Shown here: positions 1 through 4,478 of the stretch, piece by piece
Layout: the number at the start of each line of letters is the position of its first letter
Position numbering within the stretch: the stretch's first letter is position 1
Assembly: GCA_030038695.1 (NCBI GenBank)
Contig: JASHSN010000042.1
Location: 1-5,053, forward strand
DNA: 5,053 bases
DNA from: Nitrososphaeraceae archaeon
GTDB lineage: Archaea; Thermoproteota; Nitrososphaeria; Nitrososphaerales; Nitrososphaeraceae
Direction of reading: 5' to 3'
The notes under the pieces: model-generated
Told to the model about the DNA's origin: nothing
Seen by the model: only the letters and a program-made list of their open reading frames with translations
The model's database searches: none
Program-made: the position numbers and the translations under genes

Positions 1-174
1 AAGTAGCCATTTTATTTTCCTAAAAACAGTGGTCCGTGAAATACTACTATTTTCAGCTATAATATCATTAAAGGATTTTGAATGGTCAATAACACAGTTC
101 ATTATTTTTAACATCTCTTCATCGGCCAAAGCAGTAAGAAGCGCTCTCTTTATTCTCTGGCTTTTGATGATCAT
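1..174 (-). CDS. Winged helix-turn-helix transcriptional regulator, N-terminal part (runs off left edge)
   Basis: Read on the minus strand from an ATG at 174, the frame is open for 58 codons to the window edge, and an in-frame TAA lies two codons upstream of the ATG, fixing the start region. The protein begins MIIKSQRIKRALLTALADEE and continues with an ISRTTVFRKIKWLL stretch. Basic N-terminus, ALADEEMLKIM helix, HSKSFNDIIAENSSIS helix and the TTVFRKIKWLL recognition-type helix together match an ArsR-like winged-helix fold, of the small one-domain kind common in Nitrososphaeria. It would bind DNA as a transcription factor; target and ligand cannot be seen. The wing and C-terminus are missing. 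It is divergent from the secreted-protein gene at 314. The plus-strand 65-codon ORF over the same bases is a shadow: its protein looks like nothing, while the minus frame is a clean HTH. Confidence 0.8.
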   Translation of the reverse strand, partial: MIIKSQRIKRALLTALADEEMLKIMNCVIDHSKSFNDIIAENSSISRTTVFRKIKWLL

Positions 175-279
175 GGATTATTCAAAGGATATAAGTACAA
201 ACACTTGTATTATTAGTTCTCTATAATTTAGTTCTAATTTCCACTATCAACATCGACCAGAATTCGGCCTTGTGGTAAT

Positions 280-290
280 CTTTAAATAAA
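280..290 (+). promoter_or_regulatory. TATA box of the secreted-protein gene at 314
   Basis: TTTAAATAAA at 281-290 is a good archaeal TATA element. Its centre lies about 28 bases before the ATG at 314, so the transcript would begin within a few bases of the start codon (leaderless or nearly so). No Shine-Dalgarno is present before the ATG, which agrees. Confidence 0.55.
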
Positions 291-313
291 TACTTTGCAT
301 CATGTAGGACCAC

Positions 314-538
314 ATGCAAAATAGTCTTAAGTTTAGTGTCAGAATTGTCGCAGTAGGAATATTGGTATCAGGTGTACTAGCATCAATGAATTTCGGTGTT
401 ATGTCAACAGAGGCACAGACTACGATCCATGGTAACCAGACTGTTAATGATAAGACAATGGCCGGTAACACAACTGGTAATATGACGAAAGGAAATTCAA
501 CTTCAATGCCAACACCAGAAGGCCCATCACCTCCATGA
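314..538 (+). CDS. Small secreted, Asn-glycosylation-rich protein
   Basis: This 74-residue protein has a Sec-type signal peptide: a basic N-terminus (K6, R10), a hydrophobic core at about 11-30, and a likely cut after STEA (residue 34). The mature part is only about 40 residues and is dominated by Asn, Thr, Gly and Pro. It carries four N-glycosylation sequons (N41-Q-T, N52-T-T, N56-M-T, N61-S-T) and ends in a Pro-rich tail, PTPEGPSPP. It has no Cys and no recognisable domain. It is probably exported and glycosylated at the cell surface; function unknown. The start is supported by the TATA box at 281-290 and by the signal peptide beginning directly at this ATG. It stands alone, divergent from the winged-helix gene and convergent with the minus-strand pair on its right. 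The overlapping minus ORF at 247-558 is a shadow. Confidence 0.72.
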   Translation: MQNSLKFSVRIVAVGILVSGVLASMNFGVMSTEAQTTIHGNQTVNDKTMAGNTTGNMTKGNSTSMPTPEGPSPP

Positions 539-681
539 TGAAAATAACTTGACATCAATAGATGTTGTTAAAAAACAAGCTTGATTTCATCCACTCTATT
601 TTTAGTAAAATGTATTAAAACATTAGAGGATGGTGATTCTTGGGAAAAGGCATCATAAATCATTTTATGTGGATGAACACT

Positions 682-709
682 TTATTTTAGATTGGTTATT
701 TTAGATTGG
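682..709. repeat. 14-bp exact tandem duplication at the 3' end of the 682-1179 gene
   Basis: TTATTTTAGATTGG occurs twice head to tail (682-695 and 696-709). On the minus strand it encodes the last residues and the stop of the neighbouring gene. Because 14 is not a multiple of three, the duplication sets the C-terminus: with a single copy the protein would end with a different tail at a TAA a few codons later. Confidence 0.85.
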
Positions 710-1179
710 TGGTTTATCTTATTCAGATACTCAACGATCCTATCATCAAGCATTTTATATTGACTTTCGTTTATTTCTCTCCTCTGCAGCAGATAGATTA
801 TGTCACGACGTAAACCTTCCAGGATGTCCAGATACTCTCTTGTATTTACCGACTTTTTCCCAAGTTCGTCGTATCCCTGATGAATTTTCAATAAATAAAT
901 ACTCATGCATTTTGATTGCTTTCTTGTCCTTAACGCTCCTGGTACCGTTGCTATAATTCCAGTAGCCGCTGCTCCAGTTCCTGTAGCAGTCGAAAGCATA
1001 GATAAGGGAAGGTAAGGATTATTATTATTATTGTTATTGTTTATTTGTTGTTGAGTAGATGCTGCTTTGCCCTGCTCAAATGGAAAGACGGTTCCCATTA
1101 TGGCAACTGATAGAGAGAAAACTGTTATAATGACTATTACCTTATTGGTGTTGTTGCTGCTCAATCTGTTTATATTCAA
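682..1179 (-). CDS. Exported or membrane-anchored protein with Asn tract and helical C-terminal domain, unknown function
   Basis: A 165-residue protein. Residues 14-34 are strongly hydrophobic after a basic, Asn-rich start, followed by GKAAS, a plausible signal cut near residue 40 (otherwise a membrane anchor). Then come QQQ, eight Asn (47-54), and a second, small-residue-rich hydrophobic stretch (about 59-82, with TGTGAAATGIIATVPGA) ending in the basic RTRKQSK. Residues 91-165 are charged and look alpha-helical (YDELGKK, DILEGLRRDIIYLLQRREIN, YKMLDDRIVEYLNKI), possibly coiled coil. If both hydrophobic parts span the membrane, the helical domain is cytoplasmic and could contact the response regulator. 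The start is TTG at 1179, overlapping the response-regulator gene by 38 bases in another frame; a second TTG at codon 6 is possible, and the first in-frame ATG (codon 28) would lose the signal. Probably translated with the regulator as one operon. No family name can be given. Confidence 0.7.
   Translation of the reverse strand: MNINRLSSNNTNKVIVIITVFSLSVAIMGTVFPFEQGKAASTQQQINNNNNNNNPYLPLSMLSTATGTGAAATGIIATVPGALRTRKQSKCMSIYLLKIHQGYDELGKKSVNTREYLDILEGLRRDIIYLLQRREINESQYKMLDDRIVEYLNKINHQSKITNLK
1018..1041. repeat. Trinucleotide microsatellite encoding eight Asn
   Basis: Five ATT triplets followed by GTT, ATT, GTT on the plus strand read as eight consecutive Asn codons in the minus-strand gene. 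Tracts like this vary in length by replication slippage in whole codons, so they change linker length without breaking the frame. Confidence 0.7.
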
Positions 1180-1795
1180 TCTCTATATAACACCCTATTT
1201 GCTCTAGATGAACACTCTCTCGGTGTAGTTCTTTAGTTACTTTTTGTATGAATTCGCTTATTTCCACCGGCTTTCTAATAAAGTGTATTCGTTCTTCATC
1301 TTCCTTCCGACTGTCTTGTAATGTTGCTGCTTTATGCTCATCATCGCTTATATCAAGTACGTCGACTGGAAATAATTCTTTTAAAGCTTCATAATTAAAA
1401 TATGCTGTCATAAACATCACTTTAATTCTAGCATCTATCTTTTTGATTTGTTTATAAAGTTCAAAGCCATTCATTCTTGGCATAGCAACATCTGTAATTA
1501 ATAGACTGTATACACCAGATTTAAGATTCTGTAATGCTAAAAGAGGTTCGTTATAAACATCAACTTCTTTAAATCCGTTTTCTTCTAAGATTATTCTGAG
1601 AGTAAATGTGATATCCGGTTCGTCATCTACAAGTAGAATCCTTTTACTGCTTTTCTTTTCTTGTTTTTTCCTATTTGTAACAGGTTCTTCAGTAGTACAA
1701 ATACCTAAAACAGTAGAATCATCATATCTACCAATAGACTTAAGCTGTTGTTGTCGCTGTTGTTCTTGTTGTTGTTTACTGGATACTCTCTTCAT
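1142..1795 (-). CDS. Receiver-domain response regulator without a DNA-binding domain
   Basis: A 217-residue protein with one receiver (REC) domain at about 51-190. Visible hallmarks are the acidic pair D57-D58 in ILLVDDEPD, phospho-acceptor D102 in LLITDVAMPRMNG, the switch threonine T130 in VMFMTAYF, and K175 in HFIRKPVEI. It should be phosphorylated by a histidine kinase; no kinase gene is present here. The spacing D102 to T130 is normal, but T130 to K175 is about 20 residues longer than in CheY-like receivers because of an acidic/charged insertion (about 148-170, DISDDEHKAATLQDSRKEDE). There is no output domain after the receiver, only a short tail ending EQQQHQ; the N-terminus (7-17) is also Gln-rich. 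It likely acts by protein contact. The ATG at 1795 lies about 27 bases from a TATA box, giving a leaderless transcript. It overlaps the downstream gene at 1179 and is divergent from the 1929 gene. Confidence 0.92.
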   Translation of the reverse strand: MKRVSSKQQQEQQRQQQLKSIGRYDDSTVLGICTTEEPVTNRKKQEKKSSKRILLVDDEPDITFTLRIILEENGFKEVDVYNEPLLALQNLKSGVYSLLITDVAMPRMNGFELYKQIKKIDARIKVMFMTAYFNYEALKELFPVDVLDISDDEHKAATLQDSRKEDEERIHFIRKPVEISEFIQKVTKELHRESVHLEQIGCYIEIEYKQIEQQQHQ

Positions 1796-1817
1796 AGGAT
1801 GATTTTATTTTTGATAT

Positions 1818-1826
1818 GATATAAGG
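1818..1826 (-). promoter_or_regulatory. TATA box of the response-regulator gene
   Basis: Minus-strand reading CCTTATATC (1826-1818). The centre is about 27 bases before the ATG at 1795, so transcription would start at or next to the ATG. It lies five bases outside the palindrome at 1830-1885 and mirrors the box on the other side. Confidence 0.6.
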
Positions 1827-1829
1827 AAA

Positions 1830-1885
1830 GAGACGAATTCCAAATCTGGATTCCATAAGTGGAATCCACAAATGGAATTTGTCTC
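1830..1885. promoter_or_regulatory. 56-bp symmetric operator-like palindrome between divergent promoters
   Basis: Two 26-base arms are separated by the 4-base centre TAAG (1856-1859). The inner 8 bases pair perfectly (GGATTCCA / TGGAATCC), as do the next block AATTCCA (1836-1842) with TGGAATT (1873-1879) and the outermost GAGAC (1830-1834) with GTCTC (1881-1885). Only the 5-base spacer AATCT/ACAAA is largely unpaired, plus one base inside GAGAC. Seen another way, there are four TGGAATYY-type half sites, two per side, 13 bases apart. The palindrome fills the gap between the two TATA boxes, the usual place for an archaeal activator or for a repressor blocking TFB. It probably controls both the response regulator and the plus-strand operon; the binding protein is unknown. 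Confidence 0.75.
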
Positions 1886-1889
1886 CACC

Positions 1890-1898
1890 CTTATAATC
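1890..1898 (+). promoter_or_regulatory. TATA box of the 1929 operon
   Basis: CTTATAATC at 1890-1898 is centred about 35 bases before the ATG at 1929, giving a leader of about 8 bases. The motif GTCTC, four bases, CTTATA is repeated with identical spacing on the minus strand for the response regulator, so the two core promoters are mirror images about position 1857.5. Confidence 0.55.
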
Positions 1899-1928
1899 AA
1901 ATGAAGGTAACGATAGTTAAGGAAAAAA

Positions 1929-2513
1929 ATGAACGATAACAAAACAACAAAAACAGGCAGGAGTAATTGGACCCCTAGATTTATGAAGGCTACAATAATT
2001 CAGATGATCTTAGCCTCAGCACTTACACTATTTTTGCTCTTCTGACGGCTCGGACCTCTTAGTTTGCTGTCTTTCCTAATAGCATACAACGCTTCAGACA
2101 CCCCTTTTGCTGGAGCTTGGTTCAATTTCGGTTACATCAGATATCTAATAGGAGTTATAGCTATTGGCATGATCGCAATGATCTACAGGTATTTTGAGCA
2201 CACTTTGTCTATAACATACCACAGAGTGACAAAGGTCTTGACAGCACTAAACTTCGTACTGATGAATGTCGGGATAGTAATTGCAACTTGGCCTATGATG
2301 ATAGCTGGATATATAGGTGGAGTCTCTGAAATGTCATCTGATTTTGGAGGTAAAGGAATTGATGTTCACCAAATACACCAAACAATCTTCGTTCCATTAG
2401 GGGTCACTATTTGGGTTCCTGTAGGAATAGTGACTTTAGCTTTGGGAATAATACTTGGATGTATTGGATTTCTTATCAATTTGGCACGAAATACGAGAGA
2501 GCGTGTCCAGTAA
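1929..2513 (+). pseudogene. Polytopic membrane protein (about 4 TM) interrupted by an in-frame TGA
   Basis: From the ATG at 1929 the frame reads 38 codons (MNDNKTTKTGRSNWTPRFMK, then a hydrophobic stretch ending ALTLFLLF), meets TGA at 2043-2045, and stays open in the same frame for 155 more codons to TAA at 2511. Both sides of the TGA form one continuous protein: LTLFLLF, stop, RLGPLSLLSFLIAY. The full 194 positions give membrane segments at about 20-38 (plus 44-53), 70-88, 103-129 and 155-185, with His-containing loops (EHTLSITYH, DVHQIHQ). After the TGA there is no ATG before the second membrane segment; the only early candidate is a TTG at 2064 within the first hydrophobic region. A single substitution (CGA or TGG to TGA) would explain it. 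UGA is not expected to be sense here, since neighbours end in TGA. Family not recognised; a remote likeness of the third segment to a haem-copper oxidase helix is too weak to use. A protein starting at 2064 (149 aa) may still be made. Confidence 0.7.
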
Positions 2514-2518
2514 CACAA

Positions 2519-2767
2519 ATGCCACGTCTACCACCTCGAAAAATATGCAGTAGATGTGGCTTTCCCAAGGAAGAATCAGAATCCCTCTGTCAACGATGTC
2601 GAAATGACATACGTCAAATGACATACGTCAGAACATCTTCAAGATGTGCCAAGTGCGGAGGAGTTAAAAATGATATAGAACAAATATGCGAGTATTGTCG
2701 TAACGCTCAAGAACTGAAGGATTCTACAACTGGTGGTTTCTATCCAAGACCAACACATGTATCATGA
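2519..2767 (+). CDS. Double zinc-ribbon protein
   Basis: An 82-residue protein with two copies of the same metal-binding unit: C-x2-C-x10-C-x2-C at about 10-28 (CSRCGF...LCQRC) and again at about 43-60 (CAKCGG...ICEYC). Eight cysteines suggest two zinc (or possibly iron) sites. Around these, the protein is basic at the start (MPRLPPRK) and ends GGFYPRPTHVS. Such short ribbons usually mediate protein or nucleic-acid contacts; the partner is unknown. The ATG at 2519 is chosen because it comes 5 bases after the stop of the membrane gene. A longer reading from a TTG at 2411 would overlap that gene by over 100 bases and adds a meaningless shadow. It ends in an ATGA overlap with the next gene. A 14-bp tandem duplication (2602-2629) lies between the two ribbons. 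Confidence 0.8.
   Translation: MPRLPPRKICSRCGFPKEESESLCQRCRNDIRQMTYVRTSSRCAKCGGVKNDIEQICEYCRNAQELKDSTTGGFYPRPTHVS
2602..2629. repeat. 14-bp exact tandem duplication inside the zinc-ribbon gene
   Basis: AAATGACATACGTC is repeated head to tail (2602-2615, 2616-2629). The first copy is read NDIRQ, the second MTYV, because the unit is not a multiple of three. Taking one copy out would put the second ribbon out of frame and end the protein 13 codons later, so the present two-ribbon reading depends on it. Confidence 0.85.
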
Positions 2768-2967
2768 TGGGAATCATTTATCCTACATCTGGCCGTCACC
2801 GAGGCTTAACATTTCCGACTCATGTCATAGGAAAAGCAGTATGGGACCAGGGAGGTGATATTCGTGATGTGATCTCAATTGGGAAGTTGGTGCGAAAGAA
2901 TGATGGTCCTGAAGAAGTTGAGCAGATAATAAGTACGATGATCAAGTATGGAAGAGCTTTGAATTAG
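2764..2967 (+). CDS. Hypothetical protein, 67 aa, translationally coupled to the zinc-ribbon gene
   Basis: The ATG at 2764 overlaps the TGA of the zinc-ribbon gene (ATGA), a classic coupling arrangement; a second ATG follows at 2767. The product is soluble and has no signal peptide: MGIIYPTSGRHRGLTF, then THVIGKAVWDQGGDIRDVIS and a mixed charged helix ending EEVEQIISTMIKYGRALN. No motif is recognised. The amino-acid mix looks like a real small protein, and its position in the run suggests a job linked to the zinc-ribbon and membrane proteins. The frame stays open after the TAG at 2965-2967 into the next ORF, so a longer ancestral fusion is possible, though the C-terminus looks natural. Confidence 0.6.
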   Translation: MMGIIYPTSGRHRGLTFPTHVIGKAVWDQGGDIRDVISIGKLVRKNDGPEEVEQIISTMIKYGRALN

Positions 2968-2970
2968 GAC

Positions 2971-3153
2971 TTGCTTTTCGAATCGCTCTTTATCTATAGA
3001 TCCATCGCCTTAGTAATAATCGGCTTATTTTTTGCTGTTTTAGCATACTTGGAATATCAGAGAATACTTAATGTGGATTGGGACAAGATACAAACAATTT
3101 CACACAATGGAATTGACTGCATTAACGCATGTTTCAAGTATTATCGACGCTAG
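2971..3153 (+). CDS. Small single-pass membrane protein (TTG start), uncertain
   Basis: A 60-residue frame begins with TTG at 2971, 3 bases after the stop of the preceding gene and in the same phase. Residues 10-28 (RSIALVIIGLFFAVLAYLEY) form a clear membrane segment, followed by a soluble tail, QRILNVDWDKIQTISHNGID, and a Cys/Lys/Arg-rich end. No ATG start exists in the frame. The last 47 bases overlap another short coding-looking frame (3107-3238), so either two overlapping peptides are made or one longer protein has suffered a frameshift near 3100. Confidence 0.4.
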   Translation: MLFESLFIYRSIALVIIGLFFAVLAYLEYQRILNVDWDKIQTISHNGIDCINACFKYYRR

Positions 3154-3238
3154 CGACCTAGGCACATTATCTAATATTGGGATTCCGCTAGTATCTAGTG
3201 TTTCTGTAGGCTTAGTTTTAGGAATGATTCGCGGATAG
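3107..3238 (+). CDS. Tiny hydrophobic peptide, 43 aa (55 aa from an earlier ATG at 3071)
   Basis: Read from the ATG at 3107, the peptide is MELTALTHVSSIIDASDLG, a short linker, then IGIPLVSSVSVGLVLGMIRG ending at TAG (3236-3238). The last 20 residues look like a membrane helix with a basic cap. It overlaps the end of the 2971 frame by 47 bases. An alternative in-frame ATG at 3071 adds 12 residues. No ribosome-binding site or TATA is clear, so it would depend on the operon. It may instead be the true C-terminus of the 2971 protein after a frameshift. Confidence 0.35.
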   Translation: MELTALTHVSSIIDASDLGTLSNIGIPLVSSVSVGLVLGMIRG

Positions 3239-3280
3239 AAATAGTGACGAGGCAGGAACGACGTTACTTAGTTACATAAT

Positions 3281-3296
3281 GTTTATTACTATAAAC
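3281..3296 (+). promoter_or_regulatory. TATA box with small inverted repeat, gene at 3312
   Basis: GTTTAT-TACT-ATAAAC is a perfect 6-base inverted repeat covering the TATA element, centred about 24 bases before the ATG at 3312. Transcription would begin close to the ATG. The sequence around the start (AATTATGCATAAAA) closely matches that of the gene at 3692. Confidence 0.5.
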
Positions 3297-3311
3297 AGTT
3301 AGCAACAAATT

Positions 3312-3587
3312 ATGCATAAAAGCACATTATTAATTATGACTACAACCATAGCAGCAATTATTACAACGTCGGTATTCGCCTTGGCAAGCCAAGTATTTGG
3401 AACGATGCAGATATTTATACGGAACGTGGATGCACCCAACTACGGTGGGATCGGTGGAAATTTTGGATTGGTTACACCACCAAGTAGCTTTCATATACAT
3501 CAGCAAATTGGACAGGTACCAGGGCAGATATTAGAAGGACTTCGCCATCCTGGTCTAGGATGTTGGCTCGATATCTGGTGCAAGTGA
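3312..3587 (+). CDS. Small secreted protein, HPGL-motif type
   Basis: A 91-residue protein with a Sec signal peptide (K3, hydrophobic core 5-22) and a likely cut after FALA (residue 25), leaving SQVFG at the mature N-terminus. The mature part is Gly/Pro/Ile-rich (NYGGIGGNFG, a FHIHQQ patch with two His) and ends LRHPGLGCWLDIWC, with two cysteines near the C-terminus that could bond. No known domain. Its promoter, start region and HPGL segment resemble those of the 3692 gene, and an 11-base stretch (CATCCTGGTCT) encoding HPGL is identical, so the two are probably paralogues. The start is fixed by the TATA box and signal peptide. Exported, function unknown. Confidence 0.68.
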   Translation: MHKSTLLIMTTTIAAIITTSVFALASQVFGTMQIFIRNVDAPNYGGIGGNFGLVTPPSSFHIHQQIGQVPGQILEGLRHPGLGCWLDIWCK

Positions 3588-3660
3588 AGCAATATCGCCA
3601 AGTTCCTTCCTAAAAATAATAAAGAATACAGAATACAAAGTTACGAAAATGTCAAGTAAT

Positions 3661-3673
3661 TTTTATTATATAG
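3661..3673 (+). promoter_or_regulatory. TATA box of the gene at 3692
   Basis: TTTTATTATATAG at 3661-3673 lies about 25 bases before the ATG at 3692. The context up to the start codon is similar to that of the 3312 gene, supporting a duplicated promoter and a leaderless transcript. Confidence 0.5.
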
Positions 3674-3691
3674 AAGTGTCATTAGCGAATT

Positions 3692-3949
3692 ATGCGTAAA
3701 AAAACATCTATAATAATGGGCGTAGTCATAGCGACAATTCTAACAGCGTATATGTCGGTACTTACCTTGTCAAATGAGGCATTTGCGCAGACTTATTTTG
3801 GTCATCATGGTCTATCATCTGTAGGACATCCTGGTCTGCTAGGAGGCATAGGCATTGGCGTAGCCGCAATCACAAAATTTAAGGCACATAAAGACAATCC
3901 ACATCAAATCACAAGCGGCATAGGTGTACTACATAAGTTCACGCCATAA
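3692..3949 (+). CDS. Small secreted protein, perhaps the intact 5' part of a decaying longer gene
   Basis: An 85-residue frame with a clear signal peptide: MRKK, hydrophobic core 7-26, and the signal-peptidase site AFA|Q after residue 32. The mature part has His and Gly (YFGHHGLSSVGHPGLLGG), then a short hydrophobic patch (IGIGVAAITKF) and a basic tail, KAHKDNPHQITSGIGVLHKF. It shares the HPGL segment and promoter with the 3312 gene, and its MRKKTSIIMG start resembles MNSKTSIVFG at 5015. After the TAA at 3947-3949 the same frame is open for another 42 codons with coding-like content, so the TAA may be a nonsense mutation (CAA to TAA) in a longer protein. As it stands, a short exported peptide can be made; function unknown. 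Confidence 0.6.
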   Translation: MRKKTSIIMGVVIATILTAYMSVLTLSNEAFAQTYFGHHGLSSVGHPGLLGGIGIGVAAITKFKAHKDNPHQITSGIGVLHKFTP

Positions 3950-4324
3950 TACGGAACTTCTACGCACAACATTACTACCACCTTGGCAGGGCACGAGGCA
4001 AAATTAGGCAAGATATCAGAAGGACAACAAAGCAGTCATGCTGGTGGATTATTGTCTGACATATATTACCGCTGCTAAAGAAGCCTGCTAACCTACGCTA
4101 CTGTCGGTTTGATATATTGATTAAGCCAGTGTTGCGCTACTAGTAGGTGGCGACGACAATCCCATTATGCTAAATATTATAAGCTTGAAGTAATTATTGT
4201 TGGCATGATATTCATTCTTTATTCGGTTTACAGTTACTGCAGTAACTTCACATTCGCTTCGACTGACTGGATAGCAAATCAGGTGAAACCAAATGAAGGT
4301 TCCTTATCAGTGTCCATACTGTGA
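3950..4324 (+). pseudogene. Decayed 3' portion of a membrane-protein gene, in alternating frames
   Basis: No intact gene lies here, but protein-like pieces follow in order in alternating frames. Frame of 3692: TTTLAGHEAKLGKISEGQQS and on to GLLSD (3974-4060). Next frame: ITAAKEA (4065-4085). Back to the first: TYATVGLIY (4091-4117), then TGA. Shifted again: ASVALLVGGDDNPIMLNI (4125-4178). Back once more: KLEVIIVGMIFILYSVYSYC (4181-4240), open until TGA at 4322. Joined, they read as a soluble helix followed by two membrane segments (TYATVGL...ASVALLVGG and LEVIIVGMIFILYSVY). At least four small indels and two stops are needed. The most likely reading is that the 3692 gene once extended through here. 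A TATA-like TAAATATTATAA (4171-4182) before an ATG at 4205 could give a 39-residue leaderless peptide, but this is weaker than the pseudogene reading. Confidence 0.5.
4281..4286 (+). promoter_or_regulatory. Shine-Dalgarno AGGTGA for the zinc-finger gene
   Basis: AGGTGA matches the anti-SD at the 3' end of archaeal 16S rRNA and sits 6 bases before the ATG at 4293. It fixes that start and shows the mRNA has a leader, unlike the leaderless secreted-protein genes around it. Confidence 0.65.
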
Positions 4325-4478
4325 TCAACGTTCGACAAGGCGGTGGAATCTTGAAGTCCATATCAAAAGAAAGCATGGTAGATATTCACTTGGCAGATCA
4401 TCGGATCGATATATGACGAACAATCTCCCTTTGTATAACAAAAGCGTTTTGAACAAGCTACTGTTGCAGACAGGATAG
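4293..4478 (+). CDS. C2H2 zinc-finger protein, N-terminal part (frameshifted gene)
   Basis: The 61-residue frame opens MKVPYQCPYCDQRSTRRWNL and contains one canonical C2H2 finger, C7-x2-C10-x12-H23-x4-H28, with a basic KRKHGRY tail, suitable for nucleic-acid binding. Single-finger proteins with this start are typical of Nitrososphaeria. A strong Shine-Dalgarno precedes the ATG. The frame ends at TAG 4476-4478 after YNKSVLNKLLLQTG, but one extra T in the TTTT run at 4447-4450 would instead give NKSVFEQATVADRIDNTF and join the C-terminal region encoded to 4804-4820. The finger itself is intact, so a short protein could still be made. The minus-strand ORF over 4325-4537 is a shadow. Confidence 0.75.
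   Translation: MKVPYQCPYCDQRSTRRWNLEVHIKRKHGRYSLGRSSDRYMTNNLPLYNKSVLNKLLLQTG

Noticed and set aside
29..226. Plus-strand 65-codon ORF
   Set aside because: It lies over the minus-strand winged-helix gene, has no motif, and has no fitting promoter.
247..558. Minus-strand 103-codon ORF
   Set aside because: It is antisense to the signal-peptide gene at 314, which has a TATA box at the right distance; the antisense protein looks like reverse-frame noise.
551..566. Hairpin ACATC-AATA-GATGT after the 314 gene as a terminator
   Set aside because: The stem is only five pairs and no T run follows closely; archaeal termination usually relies on T-rich tracts, so it cannot be supported.
1608..1802. 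Plus-strand 64-codon ORF rich in Cys and Ser
   Set aside because: It is the antisense of the receiver domain and the Gln codons of the response regulator, which explains the Cys-rich run.
2043..2045. UGA read as selenocysteine or as a sense codon
   Set aside because: Selenocysteine is known in archaea mainly from methanogens and a few others, no SECIS-like structure was seen, and other genes in the window use TGA as stop.
2411..2518. Longer TTG start for the zinc-ribbon protein
   Set aside because: It would overlap the membrane gene by over 100 bases; the ATG at 2519 directly after that gene's stop is the simpler start.
2436..2624. Minus-strand 62-codon ORF
   Set aside because: It lies antisense to the membrane and zinc-ribbon genes and has no supporting motif.
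4205..4324. Independent 39-residue leaderless membrane peptide
   Set aside because: A TATA-like element fits, but the sequence continues upstream protein-like pieces in other frames and overlaps the zinc-finger start, so decay of a larger gene is the better reading.
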